Shown: in pieces, positions 1 to 5,725 of the stretch | How the letters are laid out: the number at the start of each line of letters is the position of its first letter | How positions within the stretch are numbered: the stretch's first letter is position 1 | Source of the DNA: UBA1172 sp002457135 | Lineage (GTDB): Bacteria > Pseudomonadota > Alphaproteobacteria > Puniceispirillales > UBA1172 | DNA: 5,725 bases | Direction of reading: 5' to 3' | Assembly: GCA_965660935.1 (NCBI GenBank) | Contig: CBFIBR010000053.1 | Coordinates: forward strand, 1-5,725 | The notes under the pieces: generated by a model | Told to the model about the DNA's origin: nothing | The model's input: only the letters and a program-made list of their open reading frames with translations | The model's database searches: none | Position numbers and translations under genes: made by a program

Positions 1-226
1 CGAGAGCGATGCCTCGCTTCAGCTCCGCACCCGTGACCGTGAGCGCAAGCTGCTCTCCAAGATTGAGGCTGCGCTGCGCCGCATCGAGGAAGGCACCTAC
101 GGCTATTGTGAGGAAACCGATGAGCCGATCAGCCTCAAACGGCTGGAGGCACGACCCATCGCGTCCCTGTCGCTTGATGCCCAGGAACGCCACGAGCGCA
201 TGGAACGCGTCCACCGCGACGACTAG
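1..226 (+). CDS. dksA: DksA/TraR-family RNA polymerase-binding transcription factor, C-terminal part
   Basis: The last 74 codons of a gene that begins left of the window, read in the frame starting at base 2 and ending at TAG 224-226. The translation has the DksA landmarks: the end of the coiled coil (LQLRTRDRERKLLSKIEAAL), then the segment GTYGYCEET, and SLKRLEARPIASLSLDAQERHER. DksA binds the RNA polymerase secondary channel and, with ppGpp, adjusts transcription of rRNA and amino-acid genes; that role comes from the family. Aligned by eye with E. coli DksA, the four zinc-ligand positions read Cys, Thr, Ser, Ala, so only the first cysteine remains and the fold probably does not bind zinc through a C4 site. 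Cysteine-poor DksA proteins are known in alphaproteobacteria, so this is probably a lineage trait and not damage. The identification is secure; the N-terminal half cannot be seen. Confidence 0.93.
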   Translation, partial: ESDASLQLRTRDRERKLLSKIEAALRRIEEGTYGYCEETDEPISLKRLEARPIASLSLDAQERHERMERVHRDD

Positions 227-235
227 ATCACAGGG

Positions 236-274
236 AAAAAACCGGGGGCAAAAACCGGGGGCAAAACCGGGGGC
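236..274 (+). repeat. Three-unit tandem repeat A(4-6)CCGGGGGC
   Basis: Three head-to-tail units lie ten bases after the dksA stop: 236-249 (six A), 250-262 (five A) and 263-274 (four A), each ending in CCGGGGGC. The units shorten by one A each time, giving lengths of 14, 13 and 12. Another GGG follows at 276-278, so the + strand, which is the sense strand of the dksA 3' untranslated region, carries four G-runs (5, 5, 5 and 3) separated by 8, 7 and 2 bases. No CCCCC partner is visible nearby, so this is not a simple hairpin array. Function unknown; replication slippage is a sufficient origin. Confidence 0.9.
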
Positions 275-399
275 AGGGATCCGTTTCAGCAGGCGCAACC
301 TGCCCGCCAGTAAAATCTGCCCGCTGATTTCCTATATTTTCCCTATAGTTACCCTGTTTTTTCTGGGGTATACCAAAGGGTCAAATTAATCCCGCATAG

Positions 400-431
400 T
401 TAATTAATTTTTAAGCTTTCCCTGATACTAT
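400..431 (+). promoter_or_regulatory. Candidate promoter of the histidine kinase gene with a CtrA-type box
   Basis: TTAA at 400-403 and TTAA at 411-414 are separated by exactly seven bases, matching the alphaproteobacterial CtrA recognition pattern TTAA-N7-TTAA. Downstream, TGATACTAT (423-431) resembles an extended -10 element (TGN plus TACTAT). A start site near 438 would put the centre of the box about 31 bases upstream, the position from which CtrA activates promoters in Caulobacter. No good TTGACA-like -35 is seen, which fits an activator-dependent promoter. The surrounding DNA is AT-rich, so a chance match is possible. The box is seen directly; CtrA binding is inferred. Confidence 0.45.
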
Positions 432-493
432 TTGGGCGTTTTCAGCTTTTTCTTTTTCCCCGTTTGTACTGCTGGGGCTGACCGGAAAAAAGC

Positions 494-497
494 AGGA
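494..497 (+). promoter_or_regulatory. Ribosome binding site of the histidine kinase gene
   Basis: AGGA lies seven bases before the ATG at 505 and supports that start over the in-frame ATG at 592, which has a weaker purine-rich lead. Confidence 0.6.
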
Positions 498-504
498 CGC
501 TTGA

Positions 505-1317
505 ATGGCGAAGAAATCAGCGACTCAACGATCGGAAAAGCAATCGGGACTGCACCATTCCCGTGCACAGGCCCGCACCAGAGAAAGCGTGATGATAGGT
601 CGCAGTGGTTTCCAGGATGAACCCGCGCCGACCCGTCCCGATATCGACCAGCAGGATATTTTCATTCGCGGCATCGTTCATGACGTCAACAACAACCTGA
701 TGGCGATCATCGGGGCCTGTGACCAGCTGGAAGAATCGCCCCGCACAATCGCTGATCTGCCCATGCAGATGAAACTCATCAGAACGCACCTGCATTATAT
801 CTCCGCTCAACTGCGTGATCTGGTCAATAGCCACCAGATGGACAAACCGGTTGTCATGACCATGGATGAGCTGCACCATTTTATGGAGAGCATCATGCCC
901 AGCCTCGGGCTGATTGCCGGAAACTCAACCCGGATCGAACTGGGCGCGGTGGTGACAGGGCCGGTGCATGTGCATCGCAAATCCCTGCTTCGCGTGTTGT
1001 TACAACTGGCCCGCAATGTCGCTGAAACGATTGATTTCGGCGTTGATCACCCGCTTGCCTTCATTTCGGCAAGACAGGTTGGCAAATGGTGTGAAATCTC
1101 TGTCTCCGATAATGGCCCCGGGCTGGTCGGGCTGGATGCCGAAAGCGTCTTTGCCCCCGGCATCACCACAAAGGGCAAGGATGAAACCCGCGGCTATGGC
1201 CTTTCCTCAGTTGCCCGCGCCGTACAGGACTGGGGCGGGGAATACGGGGTCGACAGCATCCCCAATGATACCGGATGCCGTTTCTGGATCCGCCTGCCGC
1301 TTGCCTTTGATCACTGA
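505..1317 (+). CDS. CckA-like soluble histidine kinase without sensor or receiver domains
   Basis: A 270-residue two-component kinase. A basic, probably disordered N-terminus (about 1-50) is followed by a dimerisation/phosphoacceptor segment with the H-box IRGIVHDVNNNLMAII (phosphoacceptor His59). The HDxNN form is typical of CckA and NtrB-related kinases. The C-terminal HATPase_c domain is complete by motif: N-box LLQLARNVAETI (Asn171), G1 box DNGPG (202-206), an F-box-like VFAPGITTKG (215-224), G2 box GYGLS (230-234), and a normal end in RFWIRLPL. It should therefore bind ATP and autophosphorylate, unlike the phosphotransferase ChpT, whose ATPase-like domain is degenerate. There is no membrane segment, PAS domain or receiver, whereas CckA itself has all three types. 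ATG 505 is preceded by AGGA, and the upstream region holds a CtrA-like box. cckA lies close to recA in several alphaproteobacteria, so this gene may be a relative or reduced version of CckA. It is certain as a kinase-type protein; partner and signal are unknown, so no symbol is given. Confidence 0.85.
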   Translation: MAKKSATQRSEKQSGLHHSRAQARTRESVMIGRSGFQDEPAPTRPDIDQQDIFIRGIVHDVNNNLMAIIGACDQLEESPRTIADLPMQMKLIRTHLHYISAQLRDLVNSHQMDKPVVMTMDELHHFMESIMPSLGLIAGNSTRIELGAVVTGPVHVHRKSLLRVLLQLARNVAETIDFGVDHPLAFISARQVGKWCEISVSDNGPGLVGLDAESVFAPGITTKGKDETRGYGLSSVARAVQDWGGEYGVDSIPNDTGCRFWIRLPLAFDH

Positions 1318-1319
1318 TC

Positions 1320-1361
1320 CTCTCTGAATTTCGATTGCCTGAATACTGCTTGCCTGAATAC
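1320..1361 (+). repeat. Degenerate 15-bp-period tandem repeat after the kinase gene
   Basis: The 12-mer TTGCCTGAATAC occurs at 1335-1346 and again at 1350-1361, a period of 15. A weaker third copy one period upstream (about 1320-1331) shares CTGAAT at 1324-1329. It begins just after the kinase stop codon and does not form an obvious hairpin. Probably a slippage product; no function is evident. Confidence 0.75.
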
Positions 1362-1414
1362 CTGTCCCTAGCATTCCATGGCTGATGCTTGGATTTCAGC
1401 CAAAAACCCTGGAT

Positions 1415-1488
1415 GTTCCCATAAGAATAGAACAAAAGGTGAAAACGTTCTTGCTATTGAGAACAAAACATGAAAATATGATTTCATG
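1415..1488 (+). promoter_or_regulatory. Probable recA control region with clustered GTTC/GAAC elements and a dyad
   Basis: Within 50 bases there are four LexA-half-site-like tetramers in alternating orientation: GTTC 1415-1418, GAAC 1430-1433, GTTC 1447-1450 and GAAC 1461-1464. Two arrangements (1430-1444 and 1461-1475) read GAAC-N7-GAAA, one base from the alphaproteobacterial SOS box GAAC-N7-GAAC (the same as GTTC-N7-GTTC on the other strand). A perfect dyad, CATGAAA (1469-1475) and TTTCATG (1482-1488) with a six-base spacer, overlaps TATGAT (1477-1482), the best -10-like hexamer. TTGCTA (1451-1456) is the nearest -35-like hexamer but lies 20 bases away, longer than ideal. recA is a classic SOS gene, so a LexA operator is expected here; that any of these elements is the operator is inference. 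Confidence 0.45.
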
Positions 1489-1542
1489 ATTTGATTTTTG
1501 AGGTTGCGTCATCAGCAATTGTCAGTAGCGGCAGACTATGCC

Positions 1543-1550
1543 AGAAAGGG
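1543..1550 (+). promoter_or_regulatory. Ribosome binding site deciding the recA start
   Basis: AGAAAGGG ends eight bases before ATG 1559. The other in-frame ATG, at 1538, has no Shine-Dalgarno-like sequence before it, and using it would place this purine stretch inside the coding region. This favours 1559 as the start. Confidence 0.6.
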
Positions 1551-1558
1551 ACATCAAA

Positions 1559-2665
1559 ATGGCAGCCAAGGTAGTGGAACTCTCCATGAAAAAAGACGAT
1601 AAACTCAAGGCGCTTGAGGCCGCAATCGGCCAGATTGAAAAGAATTTCGGCAAGGGTTCGGTCATGAAAATGGGCCAGAACGACGTTGCCGATGATATTG
1701 AGTCTATTTCCACCGGCTCGCTCGGGCTTGATATTGCGCTCGGGATTGGCGGGTTGCCGAAAGGCCGTATCGTTGAAATTTATGGTCCTGAATCATCGGG
1801 CAAGACAACCCTCGCGCTTCATGCCGTGGCCTCGGCCCAGCAGGCGGGCGGGGCCTGTGCCTTCATTGATGCGGAACACGCGCTTGACCCGGGCTACGCC
1901 AAGAAACTCGGCGTTGACCTTGATGAGCTGCTGATTTCCCAGCCCGATGCCGGTGAACAGGCGCTTGAAATCGCCGATACCCTAGTGCGTTCCGGGGCCA
2001 TTGACGTGCTGGTGATTGACAGTGTCGCCGCCCTCGTGCCTCGCGCTGAACTGGAAGGTGAAATGGGGGATACCCATGTCGGCCTGCATGCCCGCCTGAT
2101 GTCACAGGCTTTGCGGAAACTGACCTCATCGATTGCCAAATCCAACTGCCTGGTGATTTTCATCAACCAGATCAGGCTCAAGATCGGGGTCATGTTCGGC
2201 AACCCTGAAACCACCACCGGTGGCAACGCGCTCAAGTTCTATGCTTCGGTTCGCCTCGATATCCGCCGCATCGGCGCGATCAAGGACCGTGATGAAGTGA
2301 TCGGCAACCAGACACGGGTCAAGGTGGTCAAGAACAAGGTTGCGGCGCCGTTCCGGACAGTCGAGTTCGACATCATGTATGGTGAGGGCATTTCCAAGAC
2401 CGGGGAGCTGATTGACCTCGGGGTCGCTGCCAACATCATTGAAAAATCGGGATCATGGTTCTCCTACAAGGATCAGCGCATCGGTCAGGGGCGTGAGAAC
2501 GCCAAGCAGTTCATGCGCGAAAACACCGATATCGCCGGAGAAATCGAATACTCCCTGCGCCAGAATGCCGGACTGTTCGATGAAGTCATGCTCGACAATT
2601 CCCCGGAGAGCGATGCCGGTGAAACGAAAAGCCCTGAAACCGACAGCCCCGAAATTGAGGCCTGA
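1559..2665 (+). CDS. recA: RecA recombinase
   Basis: A 368-residue RecA (375 if the ATG at 1538 is used; 1559 is preferred because of its ribosome binding site and an N-terminus, MAAKVVELS, of usual length). RecA forms ATP-dependent filaments on single-stranded DNA, catalyses strand exchange and triggers LexA self-cleavage. Visible landmarks: the N-terminal helix (LKALEAAIGQIEKNFGKGSV, 17-35), Walker A GPESSGKT (76-83), catalytic Glu106 in DAEHALDP, Walker B LVIDS (151-155), DNA-binding loop L1 around EGEMGDTHVG (166-175), the FINQIR stretch (201-206), loop L2 around NPETTTGGNALKF (215-227), and KVVKNKVAAPF in the core. After about 340 comes a variable tail rich in Glu, Asp, Ser and Pro, the usual acidic RecA C-terminus. 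Nothing is missing. It stands alone, with its own AT-rich upstream region and a strong terminator, and is expected to be SOS-controlled. Confidence 0.98.
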   Translation: MAAKVVELSMKKDDKLKALEAAIGQIEKNFGKGSVMKMGQNDVADDIESISTGSLGLDIALGIGGLPKGRIVEIYGPESSGKTTLALHAVASAQQAGGACAFIDAEHALDPGYAKKLGVDLDELLISQPDAGEQALEIADTLVRSGAIDVLVIDSVAALVPRAELEGEMGDTHVGLHARLMSQALRKLTSSIAKSNCLVIFINQIRLKIGVMFGNPETTTGGNALKFYASVRLDIRRIGAIKDRDEVIGNQTRVKVVKNKVAAPFRTVEFDIMYGEGISKTGELIDLGVAANIIEKSGSWFSYKDQRIGQGRENAKQFMRENTDIAGEIEYSLRQNAGLFDEVMLDNSPESDAGETKSPETDSPEIEA

Positions 2666-2692
2666 TACCCGGGATCACTGAAGTTGTAATCA

Positions 2693-2726
2693 GAAAGGGA
2701 GGGCTCAGGCCCTCCTTTCGTTATTT
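2693..2726 (+). terminator. Intrinsic terminator of recA
   Basis: The arms GAAAGGGAGGGC (2693-2704) and GCCCTCCTTTC (2709-2719) pair over 11 base pairs with one bulged G and a TCAG loop, followed by GTTATTT (2720-2726). It starts 28 bases after the recA stop and separates recA from alaS. The T-tract is interrupted, but the stem is long and GC-rich. Confidence 0.85.
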
Positions 2727-2736
2727 GGGATCAGCC

Positions 2737-2765
2737 TTTACAAAAATCCCGCCTCTCCCTAAAAA
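2737..2765 (+). promoter_or_regulatory. Weak candidate promoter for alaS
   Basis: TTTACA (2737-2742) is a fair -35, and TAAAAA (2760-2765), exactly 17 bases downstream, is a poor -10. A promoter is expected somewhere between the recA terminator and alaS; this is the best-spaced pair I can find, and it is tentative. Confidence 0.25.
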
Positions 2766-2782
2766 GAAAAACACGAATTGTT

Positions 2783-2787
2783 GAGGA
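2783..2787 (+). promoter_or_regulatory. Ribosome binding site of alaS
   Basis: GAGGA six bases before the ATG at 2794 is a good Shine-Dalgarno sequence and fixes the start. Confidence 0.75.
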
Positions 2788-2793
2788 AGAGCG

Positions 2794-5448
2794 ATGAAAA
2801 CCGTCAGCGACATCAGGCAGACCTTTTTGAATTACTTTGGCGACAATGATCATGAGATCGTTGACTCGTCCTCGCTGGTTCCCACCAATGACCCGACGCT
2901 GATGTTCACCAACGCTGGCATGGTCCAGTTCAAGAATGTTTTCACCGGCGGGGAAAGCCGCGCCATCCCGCGGGCCACCACCTCACAGAAATGCGTTCGT
3001 GCCGGCGGCAAGCACAATGACCTTGAAAATGTTGGCCACACCGCCCGCCACCACACGTTTTTCGAAATGCTGGGCAATTTTTCCTTTGGTGACTATTTCA
3101 AGGAACAGGCCATCCACCATGCCTGGGAGCTGATCACCGGCATTTACGGTCTGCCCAAGGACAAGCTGTTGGTGACGATTTACCACGATGATGATGAAGC
3201 CGCCTCATGGTGGAAGAAAATCGCCGGTCTGGGTGAGGACCGCATCATCCGTATTGCCACCTCAGATAATTTCTGGTCGATGGGCGATACCGGCCCCTGC
3301 GGCCCGTGTTCGGAAATCTTCTTTGACCATGGTGACCATATCCCCGGCGGCCCGCCCGGATCGCCTGATGAAGATGGTGACCGGTTCATCGAAATCTGGA
3401 ACCTCGTCTTCATGCAGTTTGAACAGCTCGGCAATGGTGAGCGTGTCAACCTGCCAAAACCGTCCATTGATACCGGCATGGGGCTGGAGCGTATCGCCGC
3501 CGTTATGCAGGGCAAGCATGACAATTACGACACCGACCTGATGCAGGCGCTGATCAGGGCCTCCGCCGATGTCTCCGGTGTTGCGCCGGATGGTGAGCGG
3601 GCGGTTTCGCACCGCGTTATTGCTGATCACCTGCGTGCTTCTTCCTTTCTGATTGCCGATGGTGTGTTGCCCTCCAACGAAGGCCGCGGCTATGTGCTGC
3701 GCCGGATCATGCGCCGGGCCATGCGCCATGCCCATCAGATGGGCTGCGTGGAGCCGATGATGCACCGCCTGGTCCCTGCGCTGGTGGCGGAGATGGGCGG
3801 GCATTTTCAGGAATTGCAGCGGTCCGAAAAGCTGATCACCAGCTCCCTTGAAATGGAAGAAACCCGGTTCAAGGAAACCCTTGGCCGGGGGCTGAAAATC
3901 CTGGTTGATGAGGTCAAGGGACTGGATGAAGGCGGCGTGCTGGATGGCAACACCGCCTTTAAACTCTATGACACTTACGGCTTTCCCCTCGATCTGACCG
4001 AAGATGTCATGCGCGGCTATAACTGGAGCGTTGATACAGACGGGTTCAACACCGCCATGGATGAACAAAAGGCCAAGGCCCGCAAGGCCTGGGCCGGGTC
4101 TGGCGATAACGCCATGGCCTCCATTTACCTGAGCGCCGCTGATCGCCTCGGCAAAACCGAATTCCTCGGTTATGGGGAGGTTGTATCCGAAGGCCTCATC
4201 ACCAGCATCATCAGGGATGAAACCGAGGTGGGTGAAGCCGCGAAGGGCGATGAGGTCGCCATCATCACCAACCAGACCCCGTTCTATGCCGAAAGCGGTG
4301 GCCAGATCGGTGACAAGGGCATGATCCTGGCCCCCGGGGGCGATACCATCCTGGCCGAGGTGACCGATACCTGGAAAACACCATCAGGGATGTTCGTGCA
4401 TAAGGCGGTGGTAACGGGTGAGGGCATTTCTGCCGGCGGTAGCGTCAACATGGTTGTTGATGCGGGCAGGCGTGACCTGCTGCGGTCCAACCATTCCGCC
4501 ACCCACCTGATGCATGAGGCCTTGCGTGAAGTGCTGGGTGATCATGTCATGCAGAAAGGCTCCATGGTCGCACCGGACCGACTGCGTTTTGATTTCAGTC
4601 ACACCATGGCCGTTAACGCCGATGAAATCCGCTCGGTGGAAGAGATCGTCAATCAGCGTATCCACATGAATGATGAGGTTATAACCCGGCTGATGACCCC
4701 TGATGCCGCCATCAAGGAAGGCGCGCTGGCCCTCTTTGGGGAGAAATACGGTGATGAGGTCAGGGTTGTTTCCATGGGCGGGCCGAGCGATATGCCCGGC
4801 CGCGGTGCCTGGTCGGTCGAACTCTGCGGCGGCACGCATGTCAGCCGCAGCGGTGATATCGGGCTGTTCAAGGTAACCGGGGAAAGCGCGGTTGCTGGCG
4901 GTGTTCGCCGGATTGAGGCTGTCACCAATAACGGTGCGCTGGACTGGTTCAACAGCAAACTTTCGGTGCTTGAACAGGCTGCCTCAGCCCTCAAATGCCC
5001 GCCTGAATTGCTGGTTGAGCGGCTTGAAAACCTGCTCAGTGATCGCCGCAAGGCTGAACAGACTATCTCTGACCTGCGTAAATCGCTCGCCGAGGGCGGT
5101 TCCGGTGGAGGTGACAGTGAGCAGATCGGCGACATCAGTTTTGAGAAGAGGGTGCTGGATGAAACCCCGCCCAGGGATCTGAAGCCACTGGCTGAAACCA
5201 TCCTGAAAGGGCGTGAGAAAACCGTCGTGGCGGTGATCAGTCGCCTTGATGGCAAGGCTTCCATCGTTATCGCGGTATCGCCTGACCTGACGGATCGCAT
5301 CAGCGCGGTTGATCTGGTCCGTGCCGGGTCTGAGGCGCTGGGCGGGAAGGGCGGCGGCGGCCGGCCTGATATGGCCCAGGCTGGCGGCCCTGATGGCACT
5401 GCCGCTGACGCAGCCATGGCCGCGATCAGCCATTCAATCAGTGCATAA
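2794..5448 (+). CDS. alaS: Alanyl-tRNA synthetase
   Basis: An 884-residue class II synthetase, close to the 876 of E. coli AlaRS and complete. It charges tRNA-Ala with alanine in the cytosol and clears mischarged Ser- and Gly-tRNA-Ala. The catalytic domain shows PTNDPTLMFTNAGMVQFK (30-47), TSQKCVRAGGKHNDLENVG (63-81), RHHTFFEMLGNFSFGDYFK (85-103) and the motif-3-type GMGLER (228-233); the tRNA-recognition region contains RGYVLRRIMRRAMRH. The editing domain keeps all four zinc/active-site ligands: HSATH (His567, His571) and CGGTH (Cys678, His682). A short glycine linker (around 767-771) leads to the C-Ala domain, which ends with the glycine-rich GGKGGGGRPDMAQAGG near 849-864, usual for the family. 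It starts at ATG 2794 behind GAGGA, has its own gap after the recA terminator, and ends 41 bases before the stop of the convergent icd. Nothing odd is seen. Confidence 0.98.
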   Translation: MKTVSDIRQTFLNYFGDNDHEIVDSSSLVPTNDPTLMFTNAGMVQFKNVFTGGESRAIPRATTSQKCVRAGGKHNDLENVGHTARHHTFFEMLGNFSFGDYFKEQAIHHAWELITGIYGLPKDKLLVTIYHDDDEAASWWKKIAGLGEDRIIRIATSDNFWSMGDTGPCGPCSEIFFDHGDHIPGGPPGSPDEDGDRFIEIWNLVFMQFEQLGNGERVNLPKPSIDTGMGLERIAAVMQGKHDNYDTDLMQALIRASADVSGVAPDGERAVSHRVIADHLRASSFLIADGVLPSNEGRGYVLRRIMRRAMRHAHQMGCVEPMMHRLVPALVAEMGGHFQELQRSEKLITSSLEMEETRFKETLGRGLKILVDEVKGLDEGGVLDGNTAFKLYDTYGFPLDLTEDVMRGYNWSVDTDGFNTAMDEQKAKARKAWAGSGDNAMASIYLSAADRLGKTEFLGYGEVVSEGLITSIIRDETEVGEAAKGDEVAIITNQTPFYAESGGQIGDKGMILAPGGDTILAEVTDTWKTPSGMFVHKAVVTGEGISAGGSVNMVVDAGRRDLLRSNHSATHLMHEALREVLGDHVMQKGSMVAPDRLRFDFSHTMAVNADEIRSVEEIVNQRIHMNDEVITRLMTPDAAIKEGALALFGEKYGDEVRVVSMGGPSDMPGRGAWSVELCGGTHVSRSGDIGLFKVTGESAVAGGVRRIEAVTNNGALDWFNSKLSVLEQAASALKCPPELLVERLENLLSDRRKAEQTISDLRKSLAEGGSGGGDSEQIGDISFEKRVLDETPPRDLKPLAETILKGREKTVVAVISRLDGKASIVIAVSPDLTDRISAVDLVRAGSEALGGKGGGGRPDMAQAGGPDGTAADAAMAAISHSISA

Positions 5449-5481
5449 ATTACGGGCTGAAAACAACTGAAACTGTTGAAT

Positions 5482-5510
5482 AAAGCTGCCTAGAAATTGG
5501 CGGCTTTTTT
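5482..5510 (+). terminator. Intrinsic terminator of alaS, overlapping the end of icd
   Basis: AAAGCTGCC (5482-5490) pairs with GGCGGCTTT (5499-5507) over nine base pairs with one T-G wobble, around the loop TAGAAATT, followed by further T to 5510 (six T in all). On the + strand this is a good terminator 34 bases after the alaS stop. On the - strand the same stem is followed only by an interrupted T stretch, so it may also end icd, less efficiently. The right arm and T-tract are icd codons. Confidence 0.8.
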
Positions 5511-5725
5511 CATGTTATGATCGAGGGTATCAAGAAACTCATCGGTGGTCTGGAACGGTTGTTCCGGGCCGACCAGCAGCGCCAGGTCCTTGGTCATCCT
5601 GCCGGTTTCAACAGTCCGGACGCAGACATCCTCAAGCGTTTTGGCAAAATTCGCCAGATCGGGCGTGTCATCAAACCGGGCGCGGTAGCGCAGCCCCTGG
5701 GTCCAGGCAAAGATAGAGGCAATCG
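5490..5725 (-). CDS. icd: NADP-dependent isocitrate dehydrogenase, C-terminal part
   Basis: The last 77 codons of a - strand gene that begins beyond the right edge, ending at TAG 5492-5490. The translation starts IASIFAWTQGLRYRARFDDT and contains TLEDVCVRTVETGRMTKDLALLVG, then ends MKKAANF. These are the C-terminal landmarks of the homodimeric, eukaryote-like NADP isocitrate dehydrogenase found in many alphaproteobacteria: SIFAWTRGL-like segment, a T-V-E-x-G-x-M-T-K-D-L-A motif and a GP segment. The enzyme oxidatively decarboxylates isocitrate to 2-oxoglutarate in the TCA cycle. It converges on alaS, and its last codons form one arm of the alaS terminator. Active-site residues of the N-terminal and central parts are outside the window. 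Confidence 0.93.
   Translation of the reverse strand, partial: IASIFAWTQGLRYRARFDDTPDLANFAKTLEDVCVRTVETGRMTKDLALLVGPEQPFQTTDEFLDTLDHNMKKAANF

Noticed and set aside
271..305. Possible dksA terminator: GGGCAGG (271-277) with CCTGCCC (299-305), or the inner hairpin GCAGG-CGCAA-CCTGC (289-303)
   Set aside because: The stems are short (7 and 5 bp) and no T-tract follows either, so they are not called as an intrinsic terminator.
9..389. Open frame of 126 codons across the dksA end and the repeat
   Set aside because: It overlaps the well-supported DksA frame in another phase, runs through the non-coding repeat, and has low-complexity composition with no recognisable domain.
505..1317. Calling the kinase ChpT
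   Set aside because: ChpT has a different phosphoacceptor motif and a degenerate ATPase-like domain; here DNGPG and GYGLS are intact and the H-box is CckA-like.
1379..1402. Hairpin TGGCTGA-N10-TCAGCCA after the kinase gene
   Set aside because: A 7-bp stem with a 10-base loop followed by A-rich sequence; without a T-tract on the + strand it does not qualify as a terminator.
1538..1558. Upstream ATG at 1538 as recA start
   Set aside because: No ribosome binding site precedes it, while the purine stretch at 1543-1550 serves ATG 1559; kept only as an alternative adding seven residues.
3262..4068. Long - strand open frame of 268 codons inside alaS
   Set aside because: Antisense shadow of a conserved GC-rich gene, rich in His and Gln, with no recognisable domain or start signal of its own.
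4653..5417. Long - strand open frame of 254 codons inside alaS
   Set aside because: Ser/Pro/Arg-rich antisense shadow of the editing and C-Ala regions, with no domain seen.

Overview
The window is chromosomal sequence from an alphaproteobacterium. Three things point there: the RecA, AlaRS and Icd sequences look alphaproteobacterial; the DksA has kept only one of the four zinc-finger cysteines; and a CckA-like histidine kinase gene sits just upstream of recA, with a CtrA-type TTAA-N7-TTAA box in front of it. Coding DNA is fairly GC-rich, with AT-rich promoter regions. The exact order is not certain; a marine or Rhodospirillales-like lineage is only a guess.

Layout from left to right: (1) the 3' end of dksA (+ strand, to 226). 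(2) A 278-bp intergenic region. It opens with three G-rich tandem repeats (236-274) and ends in an AT-rich promoter region with a CtrA-like box and an extended -10. (3) A short soluble histidine kinase (505-1317, 270 aa) with a CckA-like H-box and a complete ATPase domain, but no sensor, membrane or receiver part. (4) A 241-bp AT-rich spacer holding a short tandem repeat and a dense group of GTTC/GAAC elements plus a 7-bp-arm dyad, presumably the recA control region. (5) recA (best start 1559, end 2665), closed by a strong intrinsic terminator. (6) alaS, full length (2794-5448). (7) A terminator shared by convergent genes, whose right arm and T-tract are also the last codons of icd. (8) The 3' end of icd (- strand), running off the right edge.

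The genes do not form one pathway. recA, alaS and icd are housekeeping genes, with separate signals visible around recA and alaS. The part of most interest is regulatory: a receiver-less CckA-like kinase in the position next to recA, possibly itself under CtrA control. I found no mobile element, CRISPR array, tRNA or rRNA, and no evidence for an entirely new multi-gene system.
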